The notes: a model not told the origin generated them from the letters alone. A stretch of DNA of 64,000 nt from Sarcomyxa edulis (GCA_009761415.1 QUOL01000007.1:248001-312000); one strand, 5' to 3'; shown: positions 25,901 to 38,225, counted from the first letter of the stretch. Program-made: numbers and translations.

Positions 25901-28900
25901 GGTCGAATGCAGTTTGTCCAGGAAGGAGTTCACGGGTGATTTCAGGCCATTTGGGATTTGCCGTAACGGTGATGAAGAGATCGACTTTGCCAAAGAAGCG
26001 TGCGATAGCCATTGCATCTTGATAGTGCTGCTGCATATGTCTAGGACTGCCTGTATAGGATGATGGCAAGATATATCGTTGTCCAAGCTGTCCGAGATCG
26101 ACGTTACCATCTGTCGCGTTGATCGCATCTTCTAAACCGCTGTAAACTGAGGCTCGAAGTTTCCGTTGGTTCATACGAAGATAGTTGAGACGGTTTTGCT
26201 CTGCGGAGGCCCACATGTCAATGACATACTGTGGGAAAAGACGTCCACCTCGTAGAATAGTCGAAAATTCATTGTGGTGTTGATGAAGTCGATGAGCGAT
26301 AAGGCAGAGCAAGGATCAGGATCTACCTGTGGGTACTTGTAGGTTGATCCATGGGAAAACCTGCAGGTTCAGGTATTTTTTTTGACCTGACCTGTGGGTG
26401 TGTTACCTGTAAGGATCCAGGTAGCCGATTTGGACACTTTTTACAGGTACCTGTGCAGGTTAACCTGCAGGTATGTAAAGAAATTTACCATATATGGCAT
26501 ATTTCACAGGTTTTTAACTCCAAAAACAACTACCTGTAGGTCACAGGTACCTGTTGGCCATTACCTGCACAGGTGCAGGTATCACTTTTGAGATATGAAA
26601 TACCTGTAGGTCAGGTACCTAAACCTGCAGGTGCCAACCTGTGCTCAGCCTTAATGAGCGACGTAACGCGTTTGGGAAAGATGTTTTGGCGTCCGAGCGT
26701 CAGGTTGGTACATATACAGTTCCTGATGCCACCCGTGGTCACCATAGGGAAAGAGTAGAACATAGTGGAGTGGTGCATAAGCGGGGTGGCCATCACTGAT
26801 GCGGTATAGAGCAATATCGGTGGGCATTCGCTTTCGCAGAATGATATCGCGGCTGTCCGCTTCGGTATTATTACCAGGAAGGATGAAGGCAACTTCCTCG
26901 GCGGTAGGAAGATTGTAGCGTCGTCGGTCTTGGCCTGGCATGACACGAAGGCGGACCGAGACATCTTCAACATCCCCATAATCCGACAAAACCTCGAAGG
27001 CGTGTTTGTAGATAGGCGCGTACTGATGACATGTTGACAGCGTGTTTTGTAACAACAACATGGTGTCCTCGCGAAGCCTGTCGTTACGGTTCATTCTCTC
27101 CTGAAGGGCAGCAGCTGGATCGTATACGTAGAGTTGGGCATAGCATGGTGCTTTTCCTGGATTCGCAACCAAGGCACCCGACCTGTGACATAGCTGTCCG
27201 TGAATCTTGAAGACCCAACCCCGGCCGTCAGCATTGACAGATTTGTCAAGTTCAACACCTAGTGAGGTGAAAGCAAGGGCGGAATTGTATTGCCGGATTC
27301 TTGTTCGGAATTCGTTGGCTTGAGAATCGTTCGATGTGAACAGAGCCTTCATTGCCACAGGCGGAGGTTGGATACGCGGCAATCGCACCTGGCCACGGTC
27401 ACAACACCCACTGAATTCGGGAGTAGCCGTCGAAGATTCGACAACTTTCTCGTTCATCCAATGGAGTGCTCCACAGAAAGGGCAGGCGACATTCATGTAT
27501 CCCAGGTCATGACGTGCAGGTGGTTCGTGATACGGCTTTCGAGCAGCGAGGAAATCCTGCTGTCGAGTCGTTCTCTGTCGCCTCATATTGGTTGGTGCTG
27601 TAATTGTCAGTCAGTGTCTTGCATATACAATGTACAATGTTCGAAAGAAATGATATACCTGTTCCGCGGTTCTGATGGGTTGCAACTCTGGGTGGAATAT
27701 TGCTGTTTCTGGTTTGGTCTATCGAGCTTTGAGTTGAAGTCATCATAACTCGTCAGAAAGAAGAATGAATACCTTCATATTGTTGTAGATGAACGGAATT
27801 TGCGCCTTGGGTACTTTGCATTTGCTGCGGATGGGGATTAAGGGTGGTGCACTGGACCCCCGTTCTCTGGTCTATTTCGGTGTTACGACTGCGATTTGCA
27901 GGTGTCTGAGCGGAAGATTCCACGTCCTGATCTGTAAGTCTACGTGTCGGATGCGTATGAGTGATATGAGTGGTGTCTCGAGTTTCTCGAGTATGTTGCT
28001 GTACACTTTGATTAGGGTTTGATGCTTTGTTGGGATGAGTTGTAGGAGGTGAAGGCAAGGTGAAGGAAGCTTTCTGGGCAGCTTCTTTTGCGCGTCGAAG
28101 TTGCTGGGCAAGGGCCCGTTTGTTGATGGTAGTCGACTCGGAATTTGAGTTCCTGGTGTTGACGATATTTGGATCCGAAATGGTGTCACGCGTCTTTTGC
28201 GCAGCCTCTCGTGCACGTCGAGCTTGTTGAGCAACGGAGCGGGTGTTTCTGGAGTTGTCGGAAGGTAACGTTGCGAGGGTCAAGACTGCGCCTGATTTCT
28301 CTGCTGCCTCTCGTGCACGTCTGGCTCGTTGAGCGACAGAACGTTTATTGATGGTATTTGAAGGCATTGTTGGGGTTGGGTCAAGGGGTCTTGAACGGGA
28401 AGGAGAAAGCATTGGGGCAGAATTGTCCCGAGTCGGTTTGTCGTCAGGGCTGGAAGTGTGGTCCTTCGCGTCAACTTGTTGGAGCGCAAATTGAATAGGG
28501 ATAGTCCTGAAAATATCTTGTCAGTGAATCCTACACCAAAGAGTAGAGTATTGATATACATACCTCGATCGGAGCTTTCGACTCGGAGGAGAAGGGGTGG
28601 AATTGCCTAAGAAAGACGTACTTGTTGAGTCTAGAACGAAATATGGAGGGAAAATGTCTTACAACGTGAACGGGGTGGTTGCTGAATGTCCTGTTCATGT
28701 GTTGGTCCGAGATCGCGCTGCTTGTCTATCGCTACGCTGATTTTGTGCTCTGACTTAGTCGAGAGAGCCTGATGGACATCATTCAGTATTTCCTTGCATT
28801 TGCAGGAACCGTCTACGTACCATTGACCTTGGTGCACGTAGTGATGAACCAGATTCCTCTCGGGAAAGATATTCGCCCGTTCGTCGTCGTCTTGGGCTAC

Positions 28901-29220
28901 CAACCATGGCGCAGCACCTCTGGCGGATCCGAGCTCGAGTGGTAGCACGGTCTTTTTCTGCCTCCGTTGTTTTGAGACCGAATACAGTGTCATCGGCATC
29001 CGAGTCATTGCCAGAAGTCTGGCATGGCCATGGAAGGGATAACGGCGCGTTCTCGCGATCTTGAACGCGTCGACGACGTGGACTTCCATCAAGCTCGAGC
29101 TGGGCTTGTAGAGCCTGACGATGTGCTTCGCGCCGATGTTGTTGGTAGCGTTCGGGTGTGTTGAGAAGCTCTGAGAGTACTTTTTTGTTGCTGGAATTTA
29201 ATCTAAGGGACCTTCGAGTG
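22956..29220 (-). pseudogene. Helitron Rep/helicase gene, broken
   Basis: This is the rolling-circle transposase of a Helitron. N-terminal exons (about 27753-29200, upper limit uncertain) carry three RSVAQRARRAREAA-like repeats. Then come CGALHW (zinc-ribbon-like), the Rep domain with LFITVTANPKWPEI, the HUH motif PHMHLL (His codons at 25761-25769) and the two-tyrosine motif YIFKYMHKG (25350-25364). A PIF1-type helicase follows, with Walker A GSGGTGKT (near 24250), IIWDEALM and the end [18 protein letters not shown], stop at 22956. Three lesions are seen: a 354-bp MITE at 26300-26653, a one-base frameshift near 24345 between NARNLKF and ADQLKAYESI, and an in-frame TGA at 23226-23228 after AFIPRIPL, where CGA is expected. 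Catalytic residues are otherwise intact, so decay looks recent. The 5' TC end was not located. Confidence 0.9.
26300..26653. mobile_element. hAT-like MITE inserted in the Helitron Rep gene
   Basis: This 354-bp non-coding element has imperfect terminal inverted repeats: TAAGGCAGAGCA at the left and TAAGGCTGAGCA on the reverse of the right end. It is flanked by a perfect 8-bp duplication ATGAGCGA (26292-26299 and 26654-26661), the length made by hAT transposases. The interior holds more than a dozen copies of the half-site ACCTG/CAGGT, often paired as ACCTGCAGGT or ACCTGTAGGT. Removing the element and one duplication copy joins the two Rep reading frames exactly (...TRYVAH|RLHQHHNEF...). Confidence 0.88.
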
Positions 29221-29642
29221 GAATGAGTGGTGAGTATTGCGCAGAACTGCTTCCGCTCACATGTTTGAGAAAGTTTTAGTATGATACTTTTTGGTGTGAA
29301 CTTCGTGGATTTCGTGAGTATGTGGGGGTTCCAGTTATGTGATTTAAGAATGCATATATATATTGATCTATATATTGAATATATAGAGAGAGAGAACGTA
29401 TAAAAGAATGAGGTTTGACGGTCGTCGAGTGAGGAAAGGACGCTGAGAACCTCGGCAGCCAATCAGCTTGCGCGTTTGCAATGTTTGTCTCAGCGTTTGT
29501 CTCCAGCGTTTGTCTCGGGCGTCTCGGGGATCGCCAGCGTGGGAACGTTTCTGGCAAAATGTAATATAGATAGCAATCCGCAATGAACAAATTGACCACT
29601 TGGTCTTCAACGTTCATTCAATGATCCGATAATCCGCCTCAA
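29221..29642. other. AT-rich spacer between Helitron gene and sirtuin, probable Helitron 5' end
   Basis: It contains alternating AT runs and a short GA run near 29345-29395. The Helitron 5' end (A|TC on the minus strand) should lie here. One A|TC site near 29370 precedes an AT-rich start, but nothing decides it. No gene was seen. Confidence 0.35.
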
Positions 29643-30683
29643 TTAAATCCCGAGCACCTCGCCCAATCGCTCTTCGCACGGCCCAAGGAACACGAAGTCT
29701 GCTTCATCAGCATGGTTTCCCAGTTCAATATTGAAGAGGGCAACCTTTCCACCGTGAGCTTTGACTATTCCTCCGATCCTAGAAGCGGGTTGGACCTAGA
29801 CACCTATCGTCAATACTAATCACGGCTGCAAGACCAAACTGCGGAACGTACAACAGCAGATGTCCCAACAATGATGCAAAGATCAGCTTCCTCAGCTAGC
29901 TGTATGACCTTCTCGATGTGATGCGGTCGTTCACCAAACCAAACAACTCCAGGTCGACAGAGTTGGCCGCATTTTGGGCATCGGGGGAGATCTGACCGTC
30001 GCACAATAGGGTCAGGACCACCCGCTTCGAGTACGAGTTCAGTGCCTTTGAGAGCTGGACAGATCGGAGAATCGTGGTTTCTTTCGTGAAAATCGCAGTC
30101 ATGAGCAGTGCAGACGACGTCAAATATATGTCCGTGCATCTCTATAAGAGGCGAGACATCTGTCTCGTCAAATTCCTTTGTGGTCTCTTCAAGAGCTCGA
30201 GTGTAGAGACCATCAATATTCTGGGTGATGTGAGTGAATTGAGAATTGGGAGAAATGTTATGGCGAACGCGCGAGATAGCTAGTCGAGAGATGACATAGT
30301 GGGCAGGATTCGGAGAAGCATGAAGGGCACTGGTTATAGCAAGACGAACAACATCAATCACGCGTACTTAACGATATGAGACCGGTGATTGGCACGAACT
30401 GTTCTCGCCTGTAATGAAAGAATTGCCAGACTCGAGACTGATTTTCCGCGAAACCTGCTGGAGTAGCCAAGGATGGAGCATCATACTTGCGCCACATACC
30501 CCCATTGCCTCGGAAAGTAGGAATTCCTGTAAGTAGATGTATCATGTAGTCGTTCGCATTCGGGGAAATTAAGATAAAGTAGAATGACGAACCAGACGCT
30601 GCAGATAAACCAGCACCAGATACCAATATAATCTTGGAGGAGCGATGCAGGAGGTTTCGAAAGTCTTCTATATCTGATGACAT
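29643..30683 (-). CDS. Sirtuin, SIRT5-type (class III) NAD-dependent protein deacylase
   Basis: The start at 30683 gives [20 protein letters not shown]. Rossmann motifs GAGLSAASG | [15 protein letters not shown] span the first intron. [22 protein letters not shown] carries the Tyr and Arg (HYRRE) that in SIRT5 bind the acidic acyl group. Then follow [15 protein letters not shown], the catalytic His in LIEMHGH, zinc-binding Cys pairs (CTAHDC and CPKCGQLC), [26 protein letters not shown], and the C-terminal exon to [16 protein letters not shown] at 29643-29645. Introns use GTTCGT and GTACGT donors. The class III residues suggest removal of succinyl, malonyl or glutaryl groups, usually in mitochondria; no clear targeting sequence is seen. 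A TIR element lies 143 bp upstream of the start. Confidence 0.92.
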
Positions 30684-30825
30684 CGCGATAAACTTCTCGC
30701 TGAATCAACTTCAAGTCGAAGCTGATTGAGAGCTTTCAAAGCGCGCCAGTGCCACGAGTCGAGATTTTCAAATTGATCTGCGTATCGTCACGGCGAAATT
30801 TAACAGACTCCTCTTCTCAACGTTT

Positions 30826-31922
30826 ACGGTGGCCAGGGAGTCCATGGTCTAATTTTGGAAATTTTTGGGAAATTTTCAATTTTTTTTGGCGGTTTTGCGT
30901 TCGAGCCTCGGTCAAGTCACATTTCGTGCACCCCTTTTCGAGCAATCTAAGCTATTTCTACATACATTCTACTCATCCCAGCTGCCTAGGAAGGTGTAAT
31001 ATACTTTTAAAGGGCCCGCGATGTTGGGCAAACGAACTCAGGATCCGGATTGGTCGTCGCACCCCGCCAATTTCAGGCAGGCCAAGGTCTCCACGTTTGC
31101 AGACATTCATGGGCGATACTGGCACCGTGCATTCATCCAGAAGGGGCGTAGGGCAGTGCTGCCGCAGCTGACCTCATCCACGGAGCAGTATTGACAGAGT
31201 AGTCAGGGAGAAAAGGTCCTTCGGTATGTGCTGCCGCCGGTGCTGGCATTTTTGTTGTTCAGCGAACGAAAAGCTCAAATTCGCGCGTTTAAAACCCTCA
31301 GGGTGCTATTCTTCTATGATTTGCGCAGTGGCAGAAGAAAGTGACCCTGTGTTCTGGCCTTGGCCCACTGTGCACATTTCAACTTCATTCTCAAATACAA
31401 TCCAGCACTTGGTGGACTGTCAGCATCGTGATTCATTCTGTGCTACTATCTCGTATATATATCTCTTTTTCTGTGCGTATTGCAGAAGCACTGCTCTGGC
31501 GACTCGACAATAACCCTGCAATATGCATATGCGCTCGCGCGACGCGGGCTCTCCGCCGCTTGCACATTTGACCATACTGTCTTATGTCTCAATCTTCCCT
31601 GGTAGTATATACACATGCATAGTACCTCCATCTCTTGGATAGCCTTATGTATCTACCTGCATGATAATTTGGTGTCATACTAATGAGAACATGCTGATTG
31701 TCGACAAACCTCATCTGCCAGAGTTGTCCGAGGGCCATTCAGATCCCAAGAAAGGGACTAAAAGCCCAGTATACCGTCTAGAATCAACGTATAGTAGCTC
31801 AGATTGCTCGAAAAGGGGTGCACGAAATGTGACTTGACCGAGGCTCGAACGCAAAACCGCCAAAAAAATTGAAAATTTCCCAAAAATTTCCAAAATTAGA
31901 CCATGGACTCCCTGGCCACCGT
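30826..31922. mobile_element. 1.1-kb transposon with long (about 145 bp) terminal inverted repeats
   Basis: The left arm (30826 to about 30970) and the right arm (about 31778-31922) are near-identical inverted copies that begin ACGGTGGCCAGGGAGTCC. They differ by about one base in an A/T run until they diverge near the inner ends. The element is flanked by a 7-bp direct repeat AACGTTT (30819-30825 and 31923-31929), read as a target duplication. The interior (about 800 bp) holds no recognisable transposase. A 57-codon plus-strand frame starts at ATG 31020, and protein-like wording continues after its stop, possibly captured gene sequence. It is non-autonomous; the superfamily is undecided. Near-perfect arms argue for recent activity. 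Confidence 0.85.
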
Positions 31923-31929
31923 AACGTTT

Positions 31930-32597
31930 CAACTCCCTTTCCGGTCGAGCTCGCGTCTTCTAGGCCTTCCTTTTGCTCTGAGACTCTGCAGCTGTATCGT
32001 CTGCGACGATGCACGTCTGTGTGCAGGATCTGTCGATTATCTGAGGTCCAGCAACAAACACGGACGCGAAGAGCCTGTTCAAAGGCAGTGCCGACCATAA
32101 TGAACGCTATCAATCACTCTTGGGGCTCACTTCGATCGTAGCGGACATCTGCCAGTGATAATACTGTCCGGGTAACCCTTGCAATCCTTCCAGCCTCCCA
32201 GCGACAAAGTTGTCTCGGATTACGGCTGATAAAATTCATCCCACAATTCGAACTTGTCTCACTTCGGGGGTCATCTAATTTCGGTACTCATCGATGCTCA
32301 TCGATGCTCCTGGGTGATCTCCCAGAGCTCCGAGTAACAGGGCCATGATTTCACTCCAAACTATGTACATATCTCCTCATGTTTATGCGTTCGACGATGC
32401 TGTGCATCGGGCCAGTTCTCAAATATGCTTCGATTCAAGCTATACATGGATCATCGCCGGTATACCGTTCTTTTGAGAAATTTCCACTGAATCGTTTATT
32501 TAGGGATGCCTCGTGTCGGCGTCATGCCTGTCGGAGCTTCTCGTAAGACTGCGAGCTGGAACATCATCTATCGTAACGCCCCCCATCGATAACCACC
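31930..32597. other. Flank of the TIR element, no gene recognised
   Basis: Only short unmatched frames were seen. A possible start (ATG GCA GGA ACT CCG) at 32598 marks the next candidate gene. Confidence 0.4.
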
Positions 32598-33174
32598 ATG
32601 GCAGGAACTCCGAACATTGTGAGTTGCGTTGTATTGCTGATAAACATATAATCTCACTCAGCAGTCTATCTAGTCCAACGATACGTTGTACACTTGTACA
32701 ATTGCCAGTGAGTTTCGTTTCGAATATGTTATTAGCTGTGATCTCGAAACATCAACCCGGATTCGTCGATAGATGTGGAGTATACCCAACACAAAGCTCC
32801 TAGGAATATGTTTGGACTTAGACGACCCCAAAAGTTATATTTCAAGATCGAAATAGACGACCAAACGATGCAGACTTCGGGCTTCCAGGATCCGATGTGC
32901 CGGGCTTCATTGAGAACTTCACCTTGTGAGTCCCGTACGATACCTCCCATGATGATATTAATTGCTGTCAACTCTGAAGTTTTGGAGTACGTACCAACGA
33001 GTACTTGACAGTCGCGATGTATGCGAAACCCTCGATCTTCCGCAAGCTCTCGCGCAAGTATGAATATATTGCAAAGCATCAGCCTGCAATAAGCTCACTT
33101 TTGAGGGAGAAAAGAGGAGGTTACGGATATGATGGGCAATTCCAAGGTCAGTCTCAGACATCGCTCGATTTTTA
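32598..33174 (+). pseudogene. C2-like domain gene piece, copy 1 (decayed)
   Basis: A Kozak-like ATG at 32598 opens a short frame followed by a GTGAGT donor, but downstream frames meet stops. The clearest part is APRNMFGLRRPQKLYFKIEI-DD (about 32785-32855). A GTGAGT...GAAG intron (about 32927-32980) then leads to FGVRTNEYLTVAMYAKPSIF, ending at TAG near 33172. The beta-strand rhythm (YFKIEIDD, then YLTVAMYAK) suggests a C2-type domain. It is similar to the piece near 33.75 kb. Function is not claimed. Confidence 0.35.
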
Positions 33175-33750
33175 GTTCGTCATCCTGATTCTTCATGAAA
33201 GCCTCTATGATCCCTCAGAAATGGAGGTACGATGAGCGCGACACTCTGATTGATGTTCGTTATACCGTTTCATTTTCAGTCCCATGTACATAATCTGTAC
33301 TATCACGAGACCCTTCGTTATCAACTCTAGAATCTGCTTTCATCTTGAGCGGTCCTTGTGCGGTACCACACAAACGCATGGAAAGCACCCACTCGGTCGA
33401 GACTATTATTTTAGGAAAACCCTCTTTCAAGACACGCTTCTCATTCAGGCCTCGTGTCTCTTCCGTGCCGGTCATCCTATACAGTGCCACTGCCCTATAA
33501 GTAGAGCACTTATCCCGGCGCTAGAGCTTGACGTTCCCACTATCGACGATGCAACTTGAACGCAGGGACAGGCAACAACCCCCCCGGCAATGGGAGATTG
33601 TGAGTCGACTTTGCAAAGAACTAAGTGTCTCGCAACTTGACATTTGTTCGTTTACTATCCAGGAACGAAGAACACGGTATAGGCTTAGTGTAGGGGGTGG
33701 GTCTTCATTCGTTTAGAGATCTCGACTGCCGCGGTACCTGACCTTGAAAC

Positions 33751-34287
33751 GATGCCAGAGTTCAAGTTCGAACGCATACAGACCCCTCGTAACTTTTTAG
33801 GCCTCGGAATGTCCAAGACATTCTACGCTACGATTGCCATCGATGACAATGCGAAGGGGCCGAAGTTGTGGGGGCCTGGAGTGTCTGCCTGCTTTCTTCT
33901 CACGCCGTGAGCTTAGCTTTGGTGCAAGTGCGCCTCGCATACTACTCCGAAACTCACCAGGGTCTCGTCTGAAGCTCCGAAGTCGAGTCAGCGAGGCTCA
34001 AAGTCCACGTTTACACCAAGCGTTTATTGCCAGGGCCAAAGCGCTGGAAAAATTTTGGAGCCTTTGAACAGCCTGTCAAGTCAGTACTGAAAGACTTGAT
34101 GAAGGACTTGAAAGAAGGCGACGAGGGTGATTTTGGTCTCCTTCAGCTCTTTTCTTTGCTAACTTTCTATTATGAAGGGGCTGCTACACAAACCTATCAG
34201 TATCGCACGTTGGATGGCATGATGATTCACTATACCATTTCTTACAGACAAGAAGACAGAATCCTGGCGACAATTAGATCTTTTTAA
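33751..34287 (+). pseudogene. C2-like domain gene piece, copy 2 (decayed)
   Basis: ATG 33751 reads MPEFKFERIQTPRNFLGLGM, then KTFYATIAIDD. The PRNFLGL...Y..I.IDD pattern matches the PRNMFGL...Y.KIEIDD of the piece near 32.8 kb. Frames then shift: RELSFGASAPRILL and RLKLRSRVSEAQSP in one frame, and a final frame VKSVLKDLMKDLKEGDEGDF ... SYRQEDRILATIRSF ending at 34287. Introns may explain one change but probably not all. I read it as a tandem paralogue, decayed or badly modelled. Confidence 0.35.
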
Positions 34288-34427
34288 TAGTTAGTACTAG
34301 TCAGTAGGAAAAGTTCCATGGTTTCGCGACTTACTATCCCCTATTGACAACTTGAGAACGCGTTACACTTCAGAAGTTCTTGAATCCCTCCGCTTGTTTG
34401 GCATGGACACCGATGCCAAATACATAT

Positions 34428-35093
34428 TAGAGAGTTTGCGGTAAGCCATTGGGTGGCTTTTGGTTGTTGCGAAAAGCCGCCGGATGGCTCCGCTGAATAG
34501 CCTAATCGAGTAATCGAGATCCCCGAGCGTCGCCCGAGGGACGTTCGAGTAAGTAGACTCAACGCAGTCTCGTCAATTCACTCGTAACTTCGAGTGATGC
34601 TCATCACCTCAGACTCCAAAATATGGACCTCACACATAGATTTCACGCATCCAGAAACATACCCATGATATATTTGATACGTACCGTGAAGGACATAGAC
34701 TAGACAGCAGTACAGAGTGATTTGAGGACGAAGGACGGGGAAAACATCAACAGCATAGATGGGAGAACACTGGGTAATCGTAATAGTTCAGAAGGTGGTG
34801 AGGAAACTGTCCTTCGCCATCATGGTAGATCCAGCTATTGTCCAGGAAAACCATCTTGTTTCGCAGTGTCAGGTCAGAACGGTAGCCTTCCGATGGGGAA
34901 GTATGGACCTGGAAGATGATCTATGCTTGGTTCGTGATGGATTAGAGATGAAATGGAATTGAGGTATTCGTTCGATGAAGAGGAATAGGACTACGAAAGA
35001 AGGTAAAGCCATTCAAAAGCCATTGAAAATCGCAAGCGAAAACCAGCCATGGGTGGCTTACATAAGCCACCGGTGGCTTTCGCAAACTCTCTA
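34428..35093. mobile_element. TIR element with AAGCCA/TGGCTT subterminal repeats
   Basis: The left end TAGAGAGTTTGCG (34428-34440) is repeated in inverted form at the right end (CGCAAACTCTCTA, 35081-35093), 666 bp apart. Next to both ends lie palindromic motifs built from AAGCCA and TGGCTT (for example AAGCCATTGGGTGGCTT at left and AAGCCACCGGTGGCTT at right). No matching 8-bp flank was found (ATACATAT against TTCCTTGT), so the target duplication has decayed or the ends come from two copies. No coding frame is recognised inside. Confidence 0.6.
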
Positions 35094-36107
35094 TTCCTTG
35101 TTTCATAGCCTCGGAGACGGGGATATCGGTTCTGATGTTGAAGGTGTGGTTCAAACAGGATAAGAGTCAAATTCGTCTAGACGACAGTCCCAAGGAGGAA
35201 CATATCTGCACCCATGATAGGTAGTCAGCAACCGCAGTGGTACGATTCCCTCGAAGTTGCCTTGAAGTTTGACGATAGGTGCACTGGTAAAACGTTACAT
35301 AGTTGTCAAGACACGGGCATGGGCTCTTGGTATCCCCTCTTACTCCAATAGAGAGCAAAAGAATGTAGTGCCTTCGGTGCGATATCATAAAAGGTAGCTT
35401 GTGAGTTCCAGAAGCTCCGTGGACATACGCTTTGTTCCGATGTGTGGCTAAGATGCGCACTGCAAGCAGGTAACCCGGGAGGAGCTTTTTCTTGACTATG
35501 ACCTGGCTGTACTCCTTGGCCGTCTCAACACGAATCTGGTCCTTATAACGCCGCGTTGTTGTCCGCTCGTAACCTACTCAACATTGAGTTAATCATATGC
35601 AACTTGATCAGAGGACAACTGGGCAGACCTCGTTTAGCTTCAGGATGTTACCGGACATCTAAAAATTGGGATACTTGGTGACAGGAAAGCTAGAGTTTTT
35701 ATGTTGACCGTACCAGGTATCTGCTGTGCACGGCGGCCAACGAGCGCCCGAGAGGCGAGAATAACGATCAACGTGATAGACTAGAATGGAGCTGGATTAG
35801 TGAGAACGATCAGCTTATCCATGGAAGGGAAAAATCGATGGTCTCGAAGGAAGACTCCGACTTAACGCCCAAGATCAAACTTTTGTTATGGAGGACTTGT
35901 ATCAATGACACGCAAGCAATGCTACTCGCAGCAGGTCGATATCAATCGCAGGATTGCTTCCAGCGGAATTTGTATCGATAGACCAAGACAGGATCAAAGC
36001 AAACGGTGATGGGGTGCCAGAAAACAAAATTCTTATTGACCGTCTCCTAGCCCAAGTCTTTCCCTGGATCCAGAGTGGTATGTGAAGGATGGTGGTTTTT
36101 GTTCGTA
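35094..36107. other. Intergenic region downstream of ATP15
   Basis: No recognisable gene was seen. Short frames on the minus strand at 35167-35460 and 35902-36111 lack any family signature. The ATP15 3' UTR should be at the right side. Confidence 0.4.
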
Positions 36108-36450
36108 TCAAACGGCTCCACTCTTCTTTACAGGCGCTTTCTCTGGCTCGGGGTTCAACAGTGTCTAGATCATATGATGCATTCTATTAGACCAATTCGA
36201 ATGCAGATTGATTATTGGCGTACCTGCTGTCCACCCTCGCCATTCTCCCAGTGCTGGTATTTCAACGCCGTCAAGCCTCTTTTCTCAGCGCCGACACGTT
36301 TCTCTTCCTTCAACGAAGCACGGACTGCACGAGCCGCGATCTGGGTGTACTTATTGTACCTGTAGAATCCAGATGGGTTGTCAATAATGTATAGCAAAAA
36401 GAAAGATAAACGACAGACGTGAATACGCTTCGCCAAGTAGCACTGCTCAT
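36108..36450 (-). CDS. ATP15: Mitochondrial ATP synthase epsilon subunit
   Basis: This small central-stalk subunit of F1-ATPase, also called ATP15, is about 70 residues. Exon 1 (start 36450) reads MSSATWRSVFT. A GTCTGT...TCTACAG intron joins it to YNKYTQIAARAVRASLKEEK, then RVGAEKRGLTALKYQHWENG. A second intron leads to TLLNPEPEKAPVKKSGAV, TGA at 36108-36110. The YNKYTQIAARAVR-SLKEE block is diagnostic of fungal epsilon subunits. No frame in the window other than this spliced one gives that order. It is divergent to the Rab gene, 235 bp away, so they probably share a promoter region. Confidence 0.93.
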
Positions 36451-36685
36451 TGTGACGGACGGTGAAAGAGAGAAATCGAAATGGCCGATTTCGGAACAGG
36501 CTCACAAGGCGTGTGACTCAAGTGTGACTTTCAGCGTCGCACCACAACCGTGACGCCTGCCTGGTGCCAACTTGAGTACTGCTCACGTCCCGCCTGGCAA
36601 CGCGTATTCGAAGGGCTTGGTAGCCCTCAGCTTCGTATATTTCTCAACTTGGATCCAACAAGATACAGCCTCGTATCTCCGTGGA

Positions 36686-37887
<1,202 letters not shown>

Positions 37888-38225
37888 TGACGCCGCCGTC
37901 GGGAGTGGAATGTATATGTATATTATTGTGATGTACGCTAGTGTACGATCATGTTTCAGCAACCCATTTCATAGTTTTCGGAACACTGCGCCATCTTGGT
38001 ACGCCACCGCTGAAAACATCTAGTTCATACATAGCCCATGAATTATAATCGACTGTAAGATAACCAAATTAAGGGTGTTCATAGGATATAGTTTGTGTGT
38101 GTGATGGATACTGTACAGAATGTGCGTCGTATATATGTCAAATGATCATGAGTGGAATTATGAAACCAATAAGTTAACCCAAGAGACGAACGGGGGACCC
38201 AATGTCATGTTTTATATATCATACT
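37888..38225. other. Convergent 3' intergenic region
   Basis: This 338-bp AT-rich spacer separates the Rab gene (plus) and the phosphatase gene (minus). It should hold both 3' UTRs. Nothing else was seen. Confidence 0.5.

Noticed and set aside
34420..35101. 8-bp target duplication for the third TIR element
   Set aside because: The flanks ATACATAT and TTCCTTGT do not match, so no duplication is claimed.
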